A stretch of 64,000 bases of DNA from Forficula auricularia (Eukaryota > Arthropoda > Insecta > Dermaptera > Forficulidae). This document shows, piece by piece, positions 10,229 through 20,992 of the stretch; position 1 is the stretch's first letter, and every line of letters starts with the position of its first letter. The stretch is taken from NCBI GenBank assembly GCA_024734495.1, contig JALMQS010000070.1, positions 15,872,306 through 15,936,305 of the forward strand. Direction: 5' to 3'. A program made the translations under genes and the position numbers. The notes under the pieces were generated by a model. That model worked only from the letters and a program-made list of their open reading frames with translations, was not told the DNA's origin and searched no databases.

Positions 10229-11840
10229 CACGAGCTTATATGGTGGATAATAATATTTTGACTCTTATATAATATTAATTGAATTAGAAATTTCATTTTT
10301 CTTTTATTTTGTCAAAAGTTTATATTTCGATTAACCTATGTTTTGTTTTTATTTCGCCTCACTACCCTGCTTTAAGTAATGAATTCAATAAAAACTTTCA
10401 GTTTTTTCTCATTGTTTCAGGAACGTGGGGAAAAGTCGTTTTCAACCATTATTTTTTCTGACTGTATGTCTGGATTAAGATACACACGATATCTTAAGAA
10501 CGAAGGGTCATAGAAAGTTCATTCTTGTGCTAAAGTCTTTGTATTTCCAATGCGGAGAACTGATTAAATTTTAGACTTTTTAATTCTAGAACTTCTAGTT
10601 CGAAAATGTAGAATACCTAATTATTGAATTATTTTATTGTAATTTTGAAGGCACTGTTAAAATATAGCCCAAAAAACAATTTATTTTATATTTAAGTTTA
10701 TTATTAATTACTTATAAGGGTGCTTCTTGTTTAGACAAATACAAGTTGTGACCTGTTTCAGACTATTAGAGATTAATTTCTTAATTTATATTATTCTAGC
10801 AACGGCCTTTTGACTCTATGTAAGAAAATATTAATTCAAAATGATTATTAGTTTTACATATTTATCATTAAAAATAATTAATTCACTGCAAATATCGTAC
10901 TGAGTTTTGAAAAAGTTTCACTTTTCCTTTTATTTTATAGTTTTAATGTTTATTCTTTATTCTATAAATTTAAATTTAATTTAAATAATTTTTAACTGAC
11001 TGCAAAAAAGGAGGAGGTTCTCAATTCAATTGAATTTTTTTTTGTGTCTATGATATTCGATATTGTGAACCGATTTTGATAATTTTTTTTAAGTAATTAA
11101 ATTAATTATTTTGTGGTGAATATTTATTAATTTAACTGTTCCACATCGAATTCTGCAGGTCGTCCGCTGCGAGGCATGTCTTCGGGGTCGCGGTTTTCAA
11201 CTTCGCAAACCATTTCTGTGCTGCGCGTTCACCTATGACACCTTCTCCATACACGTTGCATATGTCACGAGCGGCTTTAGCTGCGAAGAAAAGTGTGTCG
11301 AAAATGCTGATTTTTGCCACCTGGGTATTTCATTTCTAAGCGTGGAAATTAGGAAAAACCAAAAATATTCTAAAAAAACAAACTAACGACTGTCCTGGAG
11401 AGCAGAAAAGGCACTGTCTAATGAATACAAACCCTTTGCTCAACAAAAAACAAATCCTTTAAAATAATCCTCTTTGAAAAAAAAACCGAAGGAACTTATT
11501 CCCCAACCTAATAGTTTTAATGTTTATTCTTTATTCTATAGAATTTTAAATTTAATTTAAATAATTTTAACTGACTGCAAAAAAAGGAGGAGATTCTCAT
11601 TTCAATTCAATTTTTTTTGTGTCTATGATATTCGATAGTGTAGAAGACAGATTTTGATGATTTTTTTTAAGTAATTAAATTAATTATTTTTGTGGTGAAT
11701 ATTTGTTAATTTAACTGTTGTGTATTGTCTTTGCCAAAAAGTAAGGCTAAAGATTAGCCTATAAGTCTTCGACCAGGGTGTGTTTTTATCAATTTACTTA
11801 TTAATTAAGTATATAACTAAATATTTTTGATTATTTTCAA
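10229..11840 (+). repeat. 1-kb dispersed repeat, copy 1, with a mariner fragment between two internal duplicates
   Basis: The segment from TTATATGGTGGATAATAAT through GATACACACGATATCTTAAG to AGATTAGCCTATAAGTCTTC matches 18155-19260 throughout. Within it, about 200 bp (10938-11141) is repeated at 11510-11722, and a mariner fragment lies between them; the 18-kb copy has a single such segment. The duplicated part includes ACTGACTGCAAAAAAGGAGG, a relative of the GAAGTCGG elements. No convincing coding of its own. Confidence 0.75.
11132..11320 (-). pseudogene. mariner-like transposase, N-terminal helix-turn-helix fragment
   Basis: The minus strand reads AAKAARDICNVYGEGVIGE and then RAAQKWFAKLKTATPK. 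The pattern is the paired-like HTH of mariner/SETMAR transposases (A..IC..G...V......QKWF.KF..G), which binds the terminal inverted repeats. The frame breaks soon after KLKTATPK; the normal DxxRSGRP continuation is lost. It belongs to a different part of the protein from the relic at 1.7-2.1 kb. It sits between two 200-bp direct repeats. Confidence 0.75.
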
Positions 11841-12079
11841 AAGATCTAAGATATTTTCTCTAGATCTTTACACATTTGAATATAAAACTTTTTTAAAATA
11901 AAAAATAAATGAAATAAATATACATAATTAAGATAGTTACATAACTTGAAATGAAATTTTTTAGAAGGTGTGCGTTTTCTTAAACTTGGAAATAAATTTG
12001 AAAATTTTCATTGCTTTATCAATAGGTACATCAAAAAATTAATAATTTTTTCTTTATTAAATTATATTTTGTAGCGATG

Positions 12080-12500
12080 TCTCTCTGCACGATGCCAAGT
12101 CTAGACATTATCAGGAGAAAATCTTCATTCATTTGGACATTCGTGATGTTTGAATTTAATAGAAACAAATAGACACTTGGCGGATATTGGAATACATTAT
12201 TTAACCAAAATGAAAAAATTGATTTTTTCAAAAGATGGCAAGACGAAATTTCTGATAGACACCTCAACATTTTACATGACAATTGTAAAAACATTGTTGA
12301 TTTAAATTTCAATTATTGTTTTTGGGTGACTGCAGCTCAATTTTTGCCATTTGTAGAGAATAACAGGCATCATTTAGAAAAAATTAGTTTGAAGTTATGT
12401 CCACTGCTGGATTATGATGTTAATTTTCATATTAAATTGAAAGTTTTAGTGCCGAGAGTAGCAGAATTATTATCTATTAAAGGAGACAATAAAGAGTAAG
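12080..12500 (+). pseudogene. F-box/LRR-like protein fragment, frameshifted
   Basis: Joined frames on the plus strand give leucine-rich repeats of the F-box (FBXL/AMN1) kind. One frame (about 12155-12240) reads RHLADIGIHYLTKMKKLIFS. After a one-base shift near 12240 the next frame (12225-12500) reads ISDRHLNILHDNCKNIVDLN, then FNYCFWVTAAQFLPF and LEKISLKLCPLL, stopping at 12497-12499. The spacing of Leu, Cys and ISD/VT motifs fits LRRs of this class. The last 20 residues overlap a sequence shared with PLE tails (GAGAGTAGCAGAATT, also at 37880 and 54955), so the true end is disrupted. No F-box is seen. It may be a processed pseudogene or a piece captured by a repeat; a real exon with sequencing error is possible. 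Confidence 0.45.
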
Positions 12501-12630
12501 TTAAGAATTGTTCAGGTGGCCAAGTTAAGAAATGAAATTTATAATTGTTTTATTTTTTGGCTGTAGGTAATGTTAAATTTTTTATTTGAGCGGCTATTTT
12601 TAAAATAAAGCTTTCGAGAATTTCTATTTT

Positions 12631-12825
12631 TAACCGACTTCAAAAAAGGAGGAGGGTTCTCTATTCGACTGATTTTTTTTTTTTTTTTTTTTTTTTGTGC
12701 ATATGTTACCTCATATCTCCGCCAATTGTCAACCGATTTTGAAATTTTTTTGCATTGCGTCCAGTCTAGCTTCCAATTGGTCCCATTTTTTTTTTGATTT
12801 TTTTTCATAGGTATTTGACCTTTTT
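12631..12825 (+). mobile_element. Composite hairpin element 'GAAGTCGG', truncated copy 2
   Basis: This starts AACCGACTTCAAAAAAGGAG and runs through the poly-T tract and GCCAATTGTCAACCGATTTT to CATAGGTATTTGACC. It then stops where the next copy begins (12826), giving a tandem arrangement. Confidence 0.8.
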
Positions 12826-13556
12826 TAACCGACTTCAAAAAAGGAGGAGGTTCTCTATTCGATTGAATTTTTTTTTTTTTTTTTTTTTTGTGCCTATGTT
12901 ACCTCATATCTCCGCCAATTGTCAACCGATTTTGAAAATTTTTTTTGCATTGGGTCCAGTCTAGCTTCCGATTGGTCCCATTTTTTTTCGATTTTTTTTC
13001 ATAGGTATTAGACCTTTTTTATTAGGTTTGTTTAGACCTAACCTCTTTGTTTATGAACCGATTTCGATGGTTCTTTTTTTATCCGAAAGGGAGTGTCTTA
13101 GGGATGGTGTCATATTAATTTGGTCAAGTTCTGATGATATGATCACTATTAATGACATCACTAAAAAGAGAAAAATAAAAATAATTTTTAAGAAAAAAAT
13201 AAAAACCGACTTCAAAAAATTAAATGCAACAAATAAAATACACTAAAAGGTATAAAATAATTATTATCTTATTTAGTTACAACTAAAACGACGAAATATT
13301 AACATGAAATTACTTTTGAAGTTGGTGCCAAACATATACCTTTTATGAATCGCACTCGACGGATCTTACTTAGTACGTTTGGCGGGTACGCTCGCTTATA
13401 GGGTATAGTTTGTTTGGCACCGACTTCAAAAAGTAATTTCATGTTAATATTTCGTCGTTTAGTTGTAACTAAATAAGATAATGAATTATTTTATACCTTT
13501 TAGTGTATTTTATTTGTTGCATTTAATTTTTTGAAGTCGGTTTTTATATTTTTCTT
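12826..13556 (+). mobile_element. Composite hairpin element 'GAAGTCGG', copy 3
   Basis: The front part is 12826-13200 and the hairpin 13201-13556. Hairpin arms (about 130 bp) run from AAAAACCGACTTCAAAAAAT and its partner near 13535-13550. The loop reads CATATACCTTTTATGAATCG first, the opposite orientation to copy 1. A short frame in the front part (13028-13200; phrase FVYEPISMVLFLSE) stays open in several copies. It shows no known domain and may be chance. Confidence 0.85.
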
Positions 13557-13673
13557 AAAAATTATTTTTTTATAAAATTAAATAATTTCTTTCTAATAAA
13601 AAAAAACAAAAACAAAAAACAATTACAAATGATAAAATTGATATTCCAAAATTAAAAAATAATTTTTAAGAAA

Positions 13674-14030
13674 AAATAAAAACCGACTTCAAAAAATTAA
13701 ATGCAACAAATTAAATACACTAAAATGTATAAAATAATTATTATCTTATTTAGTTACAGCTAAACGACGAAATATTAACATGAAATTACTTTTTGAAGTC
13801 AGTACCAAACAAACTATACCTATAAGCGAGCGTACCCGCCAAACGTACTAAGTAAGATCCGTCGAGTGCGATGATTCATAAAAGGTATATGTTTGGCACC
13901 AACTTCAAAAAGTAATTTCATGTTAATATTTCGTCGTTTAGTTGTAACTAAATAAGATAATAATTATTTTATACACTTTAGTGTATTTAATTTGTTGAAT
14001 TTAATTTTTTGAAGTCGGTTTTTATTTTTT
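13674..14030 (+). mobile_element. 'GAAGTCGG' hairpin module, copy 4 (hairpin only)
   Basis: AAAAACCGACTTCAAAAAAT is matched in inverted form near 14015-14028. The loop is in the flipped orientation (ACTATACCTATAAGCGAGCG first). The front part is missing. Confidence 0.85.
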
Positions 14031-14035
14031 AAAAT

Positions 14036-14600
14036 TATTTTTTATTAGGTTTTGTTTAGACTAACCTCTTTGTTTATGAACCGATTTCGATGGTTCTTTT
14101 TTATCCGAAAGGGGTGTCTTAGGGATGGTGTCATATTAATTTGGTCAAGTTCTGATCATATGATCAGTATTATTAATAACATCACTAAAAGAGAAAAATA
14201 AAAATAATTTTTAAGAAAAAATAAAAACCGACTTCAAAAAATTAAATGCAACAAATAAAATACACTAAAAGGTATAAAATAATTATTATCTTATTTAGTT
14301 ACAACTAAACGAAGAAATATTAACATGAAATTACTTTTTGAAGTTGGTGCCAAACATATACCTTTTAATATTAATTAATTAATATACCTTTTATGAATCG
14401 CACTCGACGGATCTTACTTAGTACGTTTGGCGGATACGCTCGCTTATAGGTATAGTTTGTTTGGCACCGACTTCAAAAATTAATTTCATGTTAATATTTC
14501 GTCGTTTAGTTGTAACTAAATAAGATAATAATTATTTTATACCTTTTAGTGTATTTTATTTGTTGCATTTAATTTTTCGAAGTCGGTTTTTATTTTTTTC
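14036..14600 (+). mobile_element. Composite hairpin element 'GAAGTCGG', copy 5, front part truncated
   Basis: The front part begins internally at TTTTATTAGGTTTTGTTTAG (14039). The hairpin spans about 14219-14596. The loop is in the CATATACC-first orientation and carries an extra AATATTAATTAATTAATATACC duplication near 14367-14390. Confidence 0.85.
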
Positions 14601-14689
14601 TTAAAAATTATTTTTTTCGATTTAAGAATTTTTTGGTGAATTATTATATGATTTTAAAATTTCTCTCGATTCGAAAATACTAATTTTTA

Positions 14690-15345
14690 GGGGATCTAAT
14701 TCTGATCTAATTAATTTAATATTTGATTCATCTGGAAAACAATGTTTCTCGGAGATTAAATGTTTCGCAATTGCACTATGACCTGAGACATCCTTTAAAA
14801 AAAATTTTGTGTTCCGAAATCCGTCTGTTTAAATTTCGCTCTGTTTTTTCCTATATAGGTCGAATTACATTCTCCACATGTTATGGAATAGACACCTTTT
14901 TTTGTCCATTTTTTGAATTTTGTCTTTCTTATAATTGCAAATTACAGATCCCAATGTTCTAGAGGATTTGAAAATAGTTTCATATCCTAAAGTTTTGAAT
15001 TTTAATTTTAAAGTTTCCTAAATTTTTCCATAGTATGGGATTATTAGTTTTGGTTTTGATTCTGGCTCGGACAGTTGGGAATAAATCAGATCCAGAGTTG
15101 ACTTTCCAATTTTCTTTTTTAATAGTTTGGTAATAAGGGTTCTATCGTAACCGATTTTGGCGACTATTTGTTTTATGTATTTCTAATTCTTTATTGAAAT
15201 TTGTTTTATCTAAAGGGATGTTGGTTAATCTATGAATCATTGAGTGGAAACCGGCTAATTTTTTTGTGATAGGTCTGCAGGAATTATTATTTATAGCTGT
15301 GTCTGTGGTTTTGGGTTTCCCTAAACAATTCTTAACTTAGCCAGA
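14690..15345 (-). pseudogene. Penelope-like element pol relic (RT thumb to GIY-YIG), multiply frameshifted
   Basis: Reading the minus strand from about 15345 downward, shifted frames give HSMIHRLTNIPLDKTNFNKE, which matches the region after the RT core of PLEs. Further on come VYSITCGECNSTYIG (the GIY-YIG core, near 14835-14900) and SAIAKHLISEKHCFPDESN (near 14705-14760). Stops and frameshifts are frequent. It is head-to-head with a plus-strand hammerhead-like motif at 15395-15445, the same opposed arrangement as in the young copy at 22.3-24.2 kb. Confidence 0.75.
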
Positions 15346-15394
15346 TGAAAAATGTTAACCTTTCATTCATAAATTAATTCCTGTGAATCAATTG

Positions 15395-15445
15395 TAATAG
15401 ATTGATGAAGAGGGCAAAGCCCTCGAAACTATAGTCTCGTTATAA
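15395..15445 (+). ncRNA. Hammerhead-like motif, core-mutated
   Basis: TTGATGA (15402-15408; C3 of the core is T), unpaired A, perfect stem II GAGGGC/GCCCTC (15410-15415 with 15419-15424), GAAA (15425-15428), then ACT/AGT as stem III and C15436. The C3 change should impair cleavage. A further decayed relative lies at 55041-55085 on the minus strand. Confidence 0.6.
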
Positions 15446-15519
15446 ATAAATAAAATTTATAATTCTAGCAGAAGACGCATGTATTTTATTGTCTCCTTCA
15501 ATGATATTTTTACAATAAC

Positions 15520-15905
15520 AGAATGCATATGTTTAAAAGAAGTTGAATTGAAAGATTGATGTGTACAGAAGATGATTGTTCAAACTTGAGAGTTTTCAGC
15601 CTTTTATTTATGTTAATTACTCTAATTGAGATTAATTCATTAGTTTTAAGTTTTCATTTTATTAAAAATATTATAGAAATTTTATTTCATTCCCTTTTTT
15701 GTAAAGGATACTTTAAAATTCTTATTTTAAATATCCTAGAAAAAGATTAAATTTCAAAACAAAACCGATATCTTTTCAAACGAAAAATCAATTATATTCA
15801 CTCTTATTCATTATTATGTAGTTCCAGAGGAATTTATTTAGAGAAATTGACGAATTCTAGTCGCCTTTAAAGCCAGCTTTTCATAGAAAATAAATACAGT
15901 CATAA
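15520..15905. other. AT-rich sequence, nothing recognised
   Basis: A short plus-strand frame at 15556-15750 is hydrophobic and low-complexity, without a recognisable family. Confidence 0.4.
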
Positions 15906-16130
15906 AAAACACATGACGTTCACCAATCAAAATGCTCGTTTTGATCACGTGACACTGAGTCGCCTCATTGCTTCGAGCGGTGTGGGCAGATTTCAGTTCG
16001 TTATTGCCTTTCAAGGAAAATGGATTCAAGATTCTGCTCTCGGCTTTCCAAGCGAGAGAGATTCCAAATACATGCCTTTTAGGGCAGACACCCCTTGCCT
16101 GAGTGGCTATTTTAACTAGCCCGTATACAG
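15906..16130. other. GC-richer island, possible promoter or old exon
   Basis: This is less AT-rich than its surroundings. It contains CACCAATCAAAATG (a CCAAT box on the plus strand) next to GATCACGTGACACTG (E-box CACGTG). Both strands have open frames of about 65 residues without a known domain. It could be a promoter region, a decayed exon or a foreign insertion; I cannot decide. Confidence 0.25.
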
Positions 16131-18154
16131 AGGCTATTGTTTAATTAATTGTACCCACAGTGGTGGTTAAATTCGTGGTCTGACCTTACTTTTTAAAAAA
16201 GTCGTAGACTCACGCCCTGTTATTAAATTTTGGGTTTTCAATCTCCTATATTTGAACCCCAATTCATTTTCATTTATCCGTTTTTCATCCGATGAGGTGT
16301 TAAACCATTGTTTTCAAATATCTTGATTGATTAATTACGCGGTAATTATCAACCTGAATTTAAGGGTTCAAAGGAACTCCAGAGAAAAGGATTTCTCAGA
16401 CAGCCTGTTTCCAACTATTGCAAGACTTAAGTTTGGAACGAGGACGAACACATCTTCTTTAAGAAAACGGCTACATTAAAGGCTTTTCTACTGTTGAAAA
16501 ATAATTCCTCATGGAACAATCCTGTTGAAAAACTAGCTAAGTAGTTTTAATAATTATTTGTAAAACTATTTATATATATTAATGTTTAAGTATTAGAATA
16601 TTTTTCTATTATATTAAAATTGATCCACTCTTTAATTCAGAATTGTATTACTTAATTGATATAATTTTCAATTAACATATTTAATTTTTCTATGTTACAA
16701 TTAATATATTGTTCATAAGAAATTGTATTTATTTTATAAAACATAATGTTATTTTAACATGTTCATTTGATATTTTTTCCACTGCTGATTTTTTTTTTAA
16801 ATAAAAAAAACTGTTATATTTTGTTAAAATTTAAATTTGAGTTTTTATTCTGCTTTCTCTGCCATTTTTAAAAATAAAATAAAAAGGAGTCTTCCATCTC
16901 TGAGATATGTATTTTATTTTTTAATAAGTTAATACTGCATTTTTCTTATCGAAAAGGTTTAATTAAAGTTATTTAGCCAATTCTGATTGATAATTATTAT
17001 TAAAACAAATTATCATTAATTTGAATCTTAAAGATAAAAATCTTTTCCAGAACATTTCCAATTTTTCAAAGTATTTTTTATTCCAAGTACATTCTTCGAA
17101 CCTGCGGTCAAAACAATTCATTTAACTTTATTTATTTTAAAATCTTCGGATGAGAAGTGCTTTCGGGGGTAGTTTTTAACTAAGGCTTCCTGGTCCCGCC
17201 TACTATCCCCCTTAGCAAAGGGAGTTGTTATCCGAGAATCTGTTTGCATTATCCAAGCTTTAAGTGCTAGACTTCAAGGGAAGCAAGTCCATACAAGGTG
17301 TAAACACGTTCTCCGATATTAGTCAGTTAATTGCAAAGTTAATTGGTCTTAAGAAACCCAACCCCCAAACAATGATTAACAAATCTTTTTTGAAAATCTC
17401 AAGGACTATTAATTGAAAATAAAGACCTACTAAAATCAAAAATCCTCAATTTGAAATTTATAATATACGGAAGACAGGGACAAATTACGATGCTTTTTGA
17501 TTACCCTATAATAATGAGAGGTGAGGATCTTGATGCTAATGATATATCAACTATAAATCAACAAATCCATCCAGATCTCTGACCTTTTTGAATCCACATA
17601 AATTTAGCATAAAAAACCTTGCAAAAAAGCTAGCTAGATTATTAGATTCTCGCCCAAGATAAATATTTTATTGATTTTTGATATATATTGGTGTAAATAT
17701 TTTATTTTTTAAAATTCCTATTTGTTGAATTTTAAAAATTTTATGTTTATTTTGTATTTTTTATCCTTGTTAACTATTCATGTATTTTTATACCTAGTAA
17801 TTAATCTTGTATGTATGTATTTTACTTTTTCACTATATTTTTTTCATTTTTTTTATATTATATATTTATGTATATATAAGTATAATTATTGTATTTAAGT
17901 ACCAAAATATAATAAAACTTTGTTTAATAACAAAAATTACTCTGATTTATTTCATATAAGTATAGCCTATTAAAAAGAAAAAAATATTTATTGTTTTTAA
18001 TATAATAAAAAAATATAAATCACTCGTGGATGTATAAGTTTATAAAAAATTCAAAAATGGTGTTTCTGGTGAATACTATACTATATTATTCTGTGCTATG
18101 TCAAGTCTATGTTGGCTTTTTGGCCTTTAGACTTAAACGTGAGCTTAAACTTTA
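16131..18154. other. AT-rich sequence, nothing recognised
   Basis: No RNA gene, repeat copy or conserved coding frame that I can support. Short, slightly GC-richer bits near 16370-16480 and 17160-17300 do not read as a known family. Confidence 0.4.
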
Positions 18155-19260
18155 GGCTTATATGGTGGATAATAATCTTTTTGACTCTTGCATAATATCA
18201 ATTGAAATAGAAATTTCATTTATCTTTTATTTTGACAAAAGTTTATATTTCGATTAACCTAAGTTTTGTTTTTACTCAATACTTCGTCTCACTCCACGGA
18301 TTTTAGTAATGAATTCATTAAAAAATGTTGAATTTTTTTTTGCTCATTGTGTCTCGAACGTGGGAAAAATCTTTTTCAACCATTATTTTTTCTAACTGTG
18401 TGTGTCTGGATTAAGATACACACGATATCTTAAGAACGAAGGGTCATAGAAAGTTCATTCTTGTGCTAAAGTCTTTGTATTTCCAATGCGGAGATCTGAT
18501 TAGATTTAGGACTTTCTAATTCTAGAACTTATAGTTCAAAAAACATAGAATACATAATTTTTTGAATGATTTTATTGTAATTTTAAGGCACTGTTAAAAT
18601 ATACCCCAAAAAAACAATTTATTTTATATTTAAGTTTATTATTAATTACAAATTGGGGTGCTTCTAGCTTAGACAAATACAAGTCGTGACCTGTTTCAGA
18701 CTATTAGAAATTAATTTATTAATTTCTATTATTCTAGCAAATGCTTTTTGACTCTATGCTAGAAATGATTAATTCCAAATGACTATCAGGTTTAGATATT
18801 TATCATTAAAAATTATTAATTCACTGCAAATATGGCACTGAGTTTTGAAAAAATTTCACTGAATCTAGTTTTATAGTTTTAATGTTCATTCTTTATTCTA
18901 TAAATTTAAATTTAATTTAAATAATTTTTAACCGACTGCAAAAAGGAAGAGGCTCTCAATTCAACTGATTTTTTTTGTCTATGTTACTCGATTTCTTCGA
19001 CAATTGTGAACCGATTTTGATGATTTTTTTAAGTAATTAAATTAATTTATTTTGAGGTGAATATTTGTTGATTTTACTATTTATTATTTATTTTTGCCTA
19101 AAGGTAAGGCTATAGATTAGCCTATAAGTCTTCGACCAAGTGTGTTTTTATCAATTTACTTATTAATTAAGTATATAACTAAATATTTTAGATTTTTTCA
19201 AAAGATCTAAGATATTTTCTCTGAATAATTTCAATACATATACATTTGAATATTAACTTT
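18155..19260 (+). repeat. 1-kb dispersed repeat, copy 2
   Basis: The same order of landmarks as 10229-11840: TATATGGTGGATAATAAT, GATACACACGATATCTTAAG, CTGTTTCAGACTATTAGA, AACCGACTGCAAAAAGGAAG and GATTAGCCTATAAGTCTTCG. It lacks the mariner fragment and the second 200-bp segment, so it approximates the undisturbed repeat. Further pieces lie at 4430-4555 and 49960-50020, both minus. Confidence 0.8.
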
Positions 19261-19734
19261 TTTAAAATAAAAAATAATTGAAATATATTATTATGATAGT
19301 TAATTAAACTTGAAATCTAATTTTTTTCGGAGGTGTGCGTATTCTTAAACCTGGATTTTATTTTTCCTTTATCTTCACTGATATGTTAAATGATATCATT
19401 TCATGTAAAATAAAATTTTTATTTTTTCGGATTTTGTTGTATGATGGTATAATAATAACTGGGAATATATAGTAATTTTCTTTTTCTTATGGACGTCTCG
19501 ATAGTTCTAAAATTATGTAGTATAATCTTTGAACTAAATATTATCTTTTCGGAAAGTGAACTTTCAAAAGTAGTTATATTTTTAATTTCATTAACTAAGT
19601 AAATTTATATTGACAAAATGATGACAATTTTGAATGTTTTTTTTTTTTTTGGGGGGGGAATGTTTATTATAAAAAATCATAGCAGATTGCATTGATTGTT
19701 ATCATTAACTTACTTTTTGTCAATAATGGACTAA

Positions 19735-19884
19735 GGGCCGGTTGTATGTCGCAAAGTAAATGCTTATTACCACTAACAAACACTGAATGTGCCTGTCATC
19801 TGATTGGCCATCCCAGTGCCTCCATTTACCATCTACCGTTTGTTAGTGGTAATAAGCATTTACTTTGCGATATACAACCGGCCC
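19735..19884. mobile_element. Harbinger-like MITE with TAA target duplication
   Basis: A 150-bp element with inverted ends of about 50 bp: GGGCCGGTTGTATGTCGCAA at the left matches the reverse complement of the right end. TAA flanks both sides (19732-19734 and 19885-19887). A 3-bp TAA duplication and GGGCC-type ends fit PIF/Harbinger MITEs. The arms are nearly identical, so insertion may be recent. Confidence 0.85.
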
Positions 19885-19964
19885 TAAGAGCACTTTCAAA
19901 GAAAACGGCGCAAATAGTGTTGCCTAATCTCTAGGCGCGTCGATAGAAACCTCCCAGACATATA

Positions 19965-20262
19965 TTATCATTAACTGAAGGTTTTCTACATTTTATTCGA
20001 TAGCGATTCTAATGTAGGGAATTTTGTCAAATATTGAGTGAAAATAATATTTGAACTTATATATTTTAGCTTGAAATAATGATATTAAATAAATTTTAAT
20101 TTTCTCATTAATATATCAAAGAATAATTGATATATAATCAATAACATTTTACGCGCTGATTTGAAAAAGATATTTTTATCTCGCGAGACTACTGCGGATC
20201 GCGCTATTGGACTGTGGAGCTTGACCAAGAGAGAAAAGACGTAGACGTACTTAGACGATCCA
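19965..20262 (+). repeat. Direct copy of the foldback arm
   Basis: The segment from AACTGAAGGTTTTCTACATT to the CTCGCGAGACTACTGCGGAT region repeats 20393-20600 and, in reverse, 20620-20866. It gives a third arm next to the foldback. Confidence 0.8.
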
Positions 20263-20264
20263 AC

Positions 20265-20992
20265 GGTCATTTCGCGTAAGCCGCTAGGAGATCTGGATCA
20301 CCGAGTGAATTTGAAGTCTCATATGTTATACTACTCGATTCCCGGTCCAGAGCGCCAGATCTATTAGCATATGTTAGATGCCCGCCATTAACTAACTGAA
20401 GGTTTTCTACATTTTAGCTAGATGGCTTATTCTAATGGGAACTTCTCAAATATTGAGTGAAAATAATGACTTGGAACTTATATTTCTAGCTTGAAATAAT
20501 GATATTAAATAAATTTTAATTTTCTCATTAATATATCAAGAATAATTGATAACATCAACAAATTATTTTGACTGCTTGATTTAAAAAAAGATATTTTTAT
20601 CTACTCCGCAGTCTCCAATAGCGTAATCCGCAGTAGTCTCGCGAGATAAAAATATCTTTTTTCAAATCAGCGCGTCAAAATAATTCTTGTTGACATATCA
20701 ATTATTCTTTGATATATTAATGAGAAAATTAAAATTGTTTAATATCATTATTTCAAGCTAGAAATATATGTTCAAATATTATTTTCACTAACAATATTTG
20801 ATAAAAATTCCCACATTAGAATCGCTATCGAATAAAATGTAGAAAACCTTCAGTTAATTAATGGCAGGCATCTAACATACATGCTAATAGATCTAGCGCT
20901 CTTGACTGGAGACGAGTATATAACATATGAGATTTCACAATTCACTCAGGCGATCCATGAGTGTCTGCAAGTGGCTATCCGCGAAATGCACG
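20265..20992. repeat. Long palindrome (foldback element), about 0.7 kb
   Basis: The two arms meet near 20610. Outer landmarks are CATTTCGCG, GGATCAC..GAGTGAAT, CTCATATGTTATA and AGCGCC(T)AGATCTATTAGCAT. Inner ones are CTGAAGGTTTTCTACATTTT and TTTCTCATTAATATATCAA. No coding is seen. Related arms occur around 55660-55730, 56165-56285 and 57015-57115. Confidence 0.85.
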
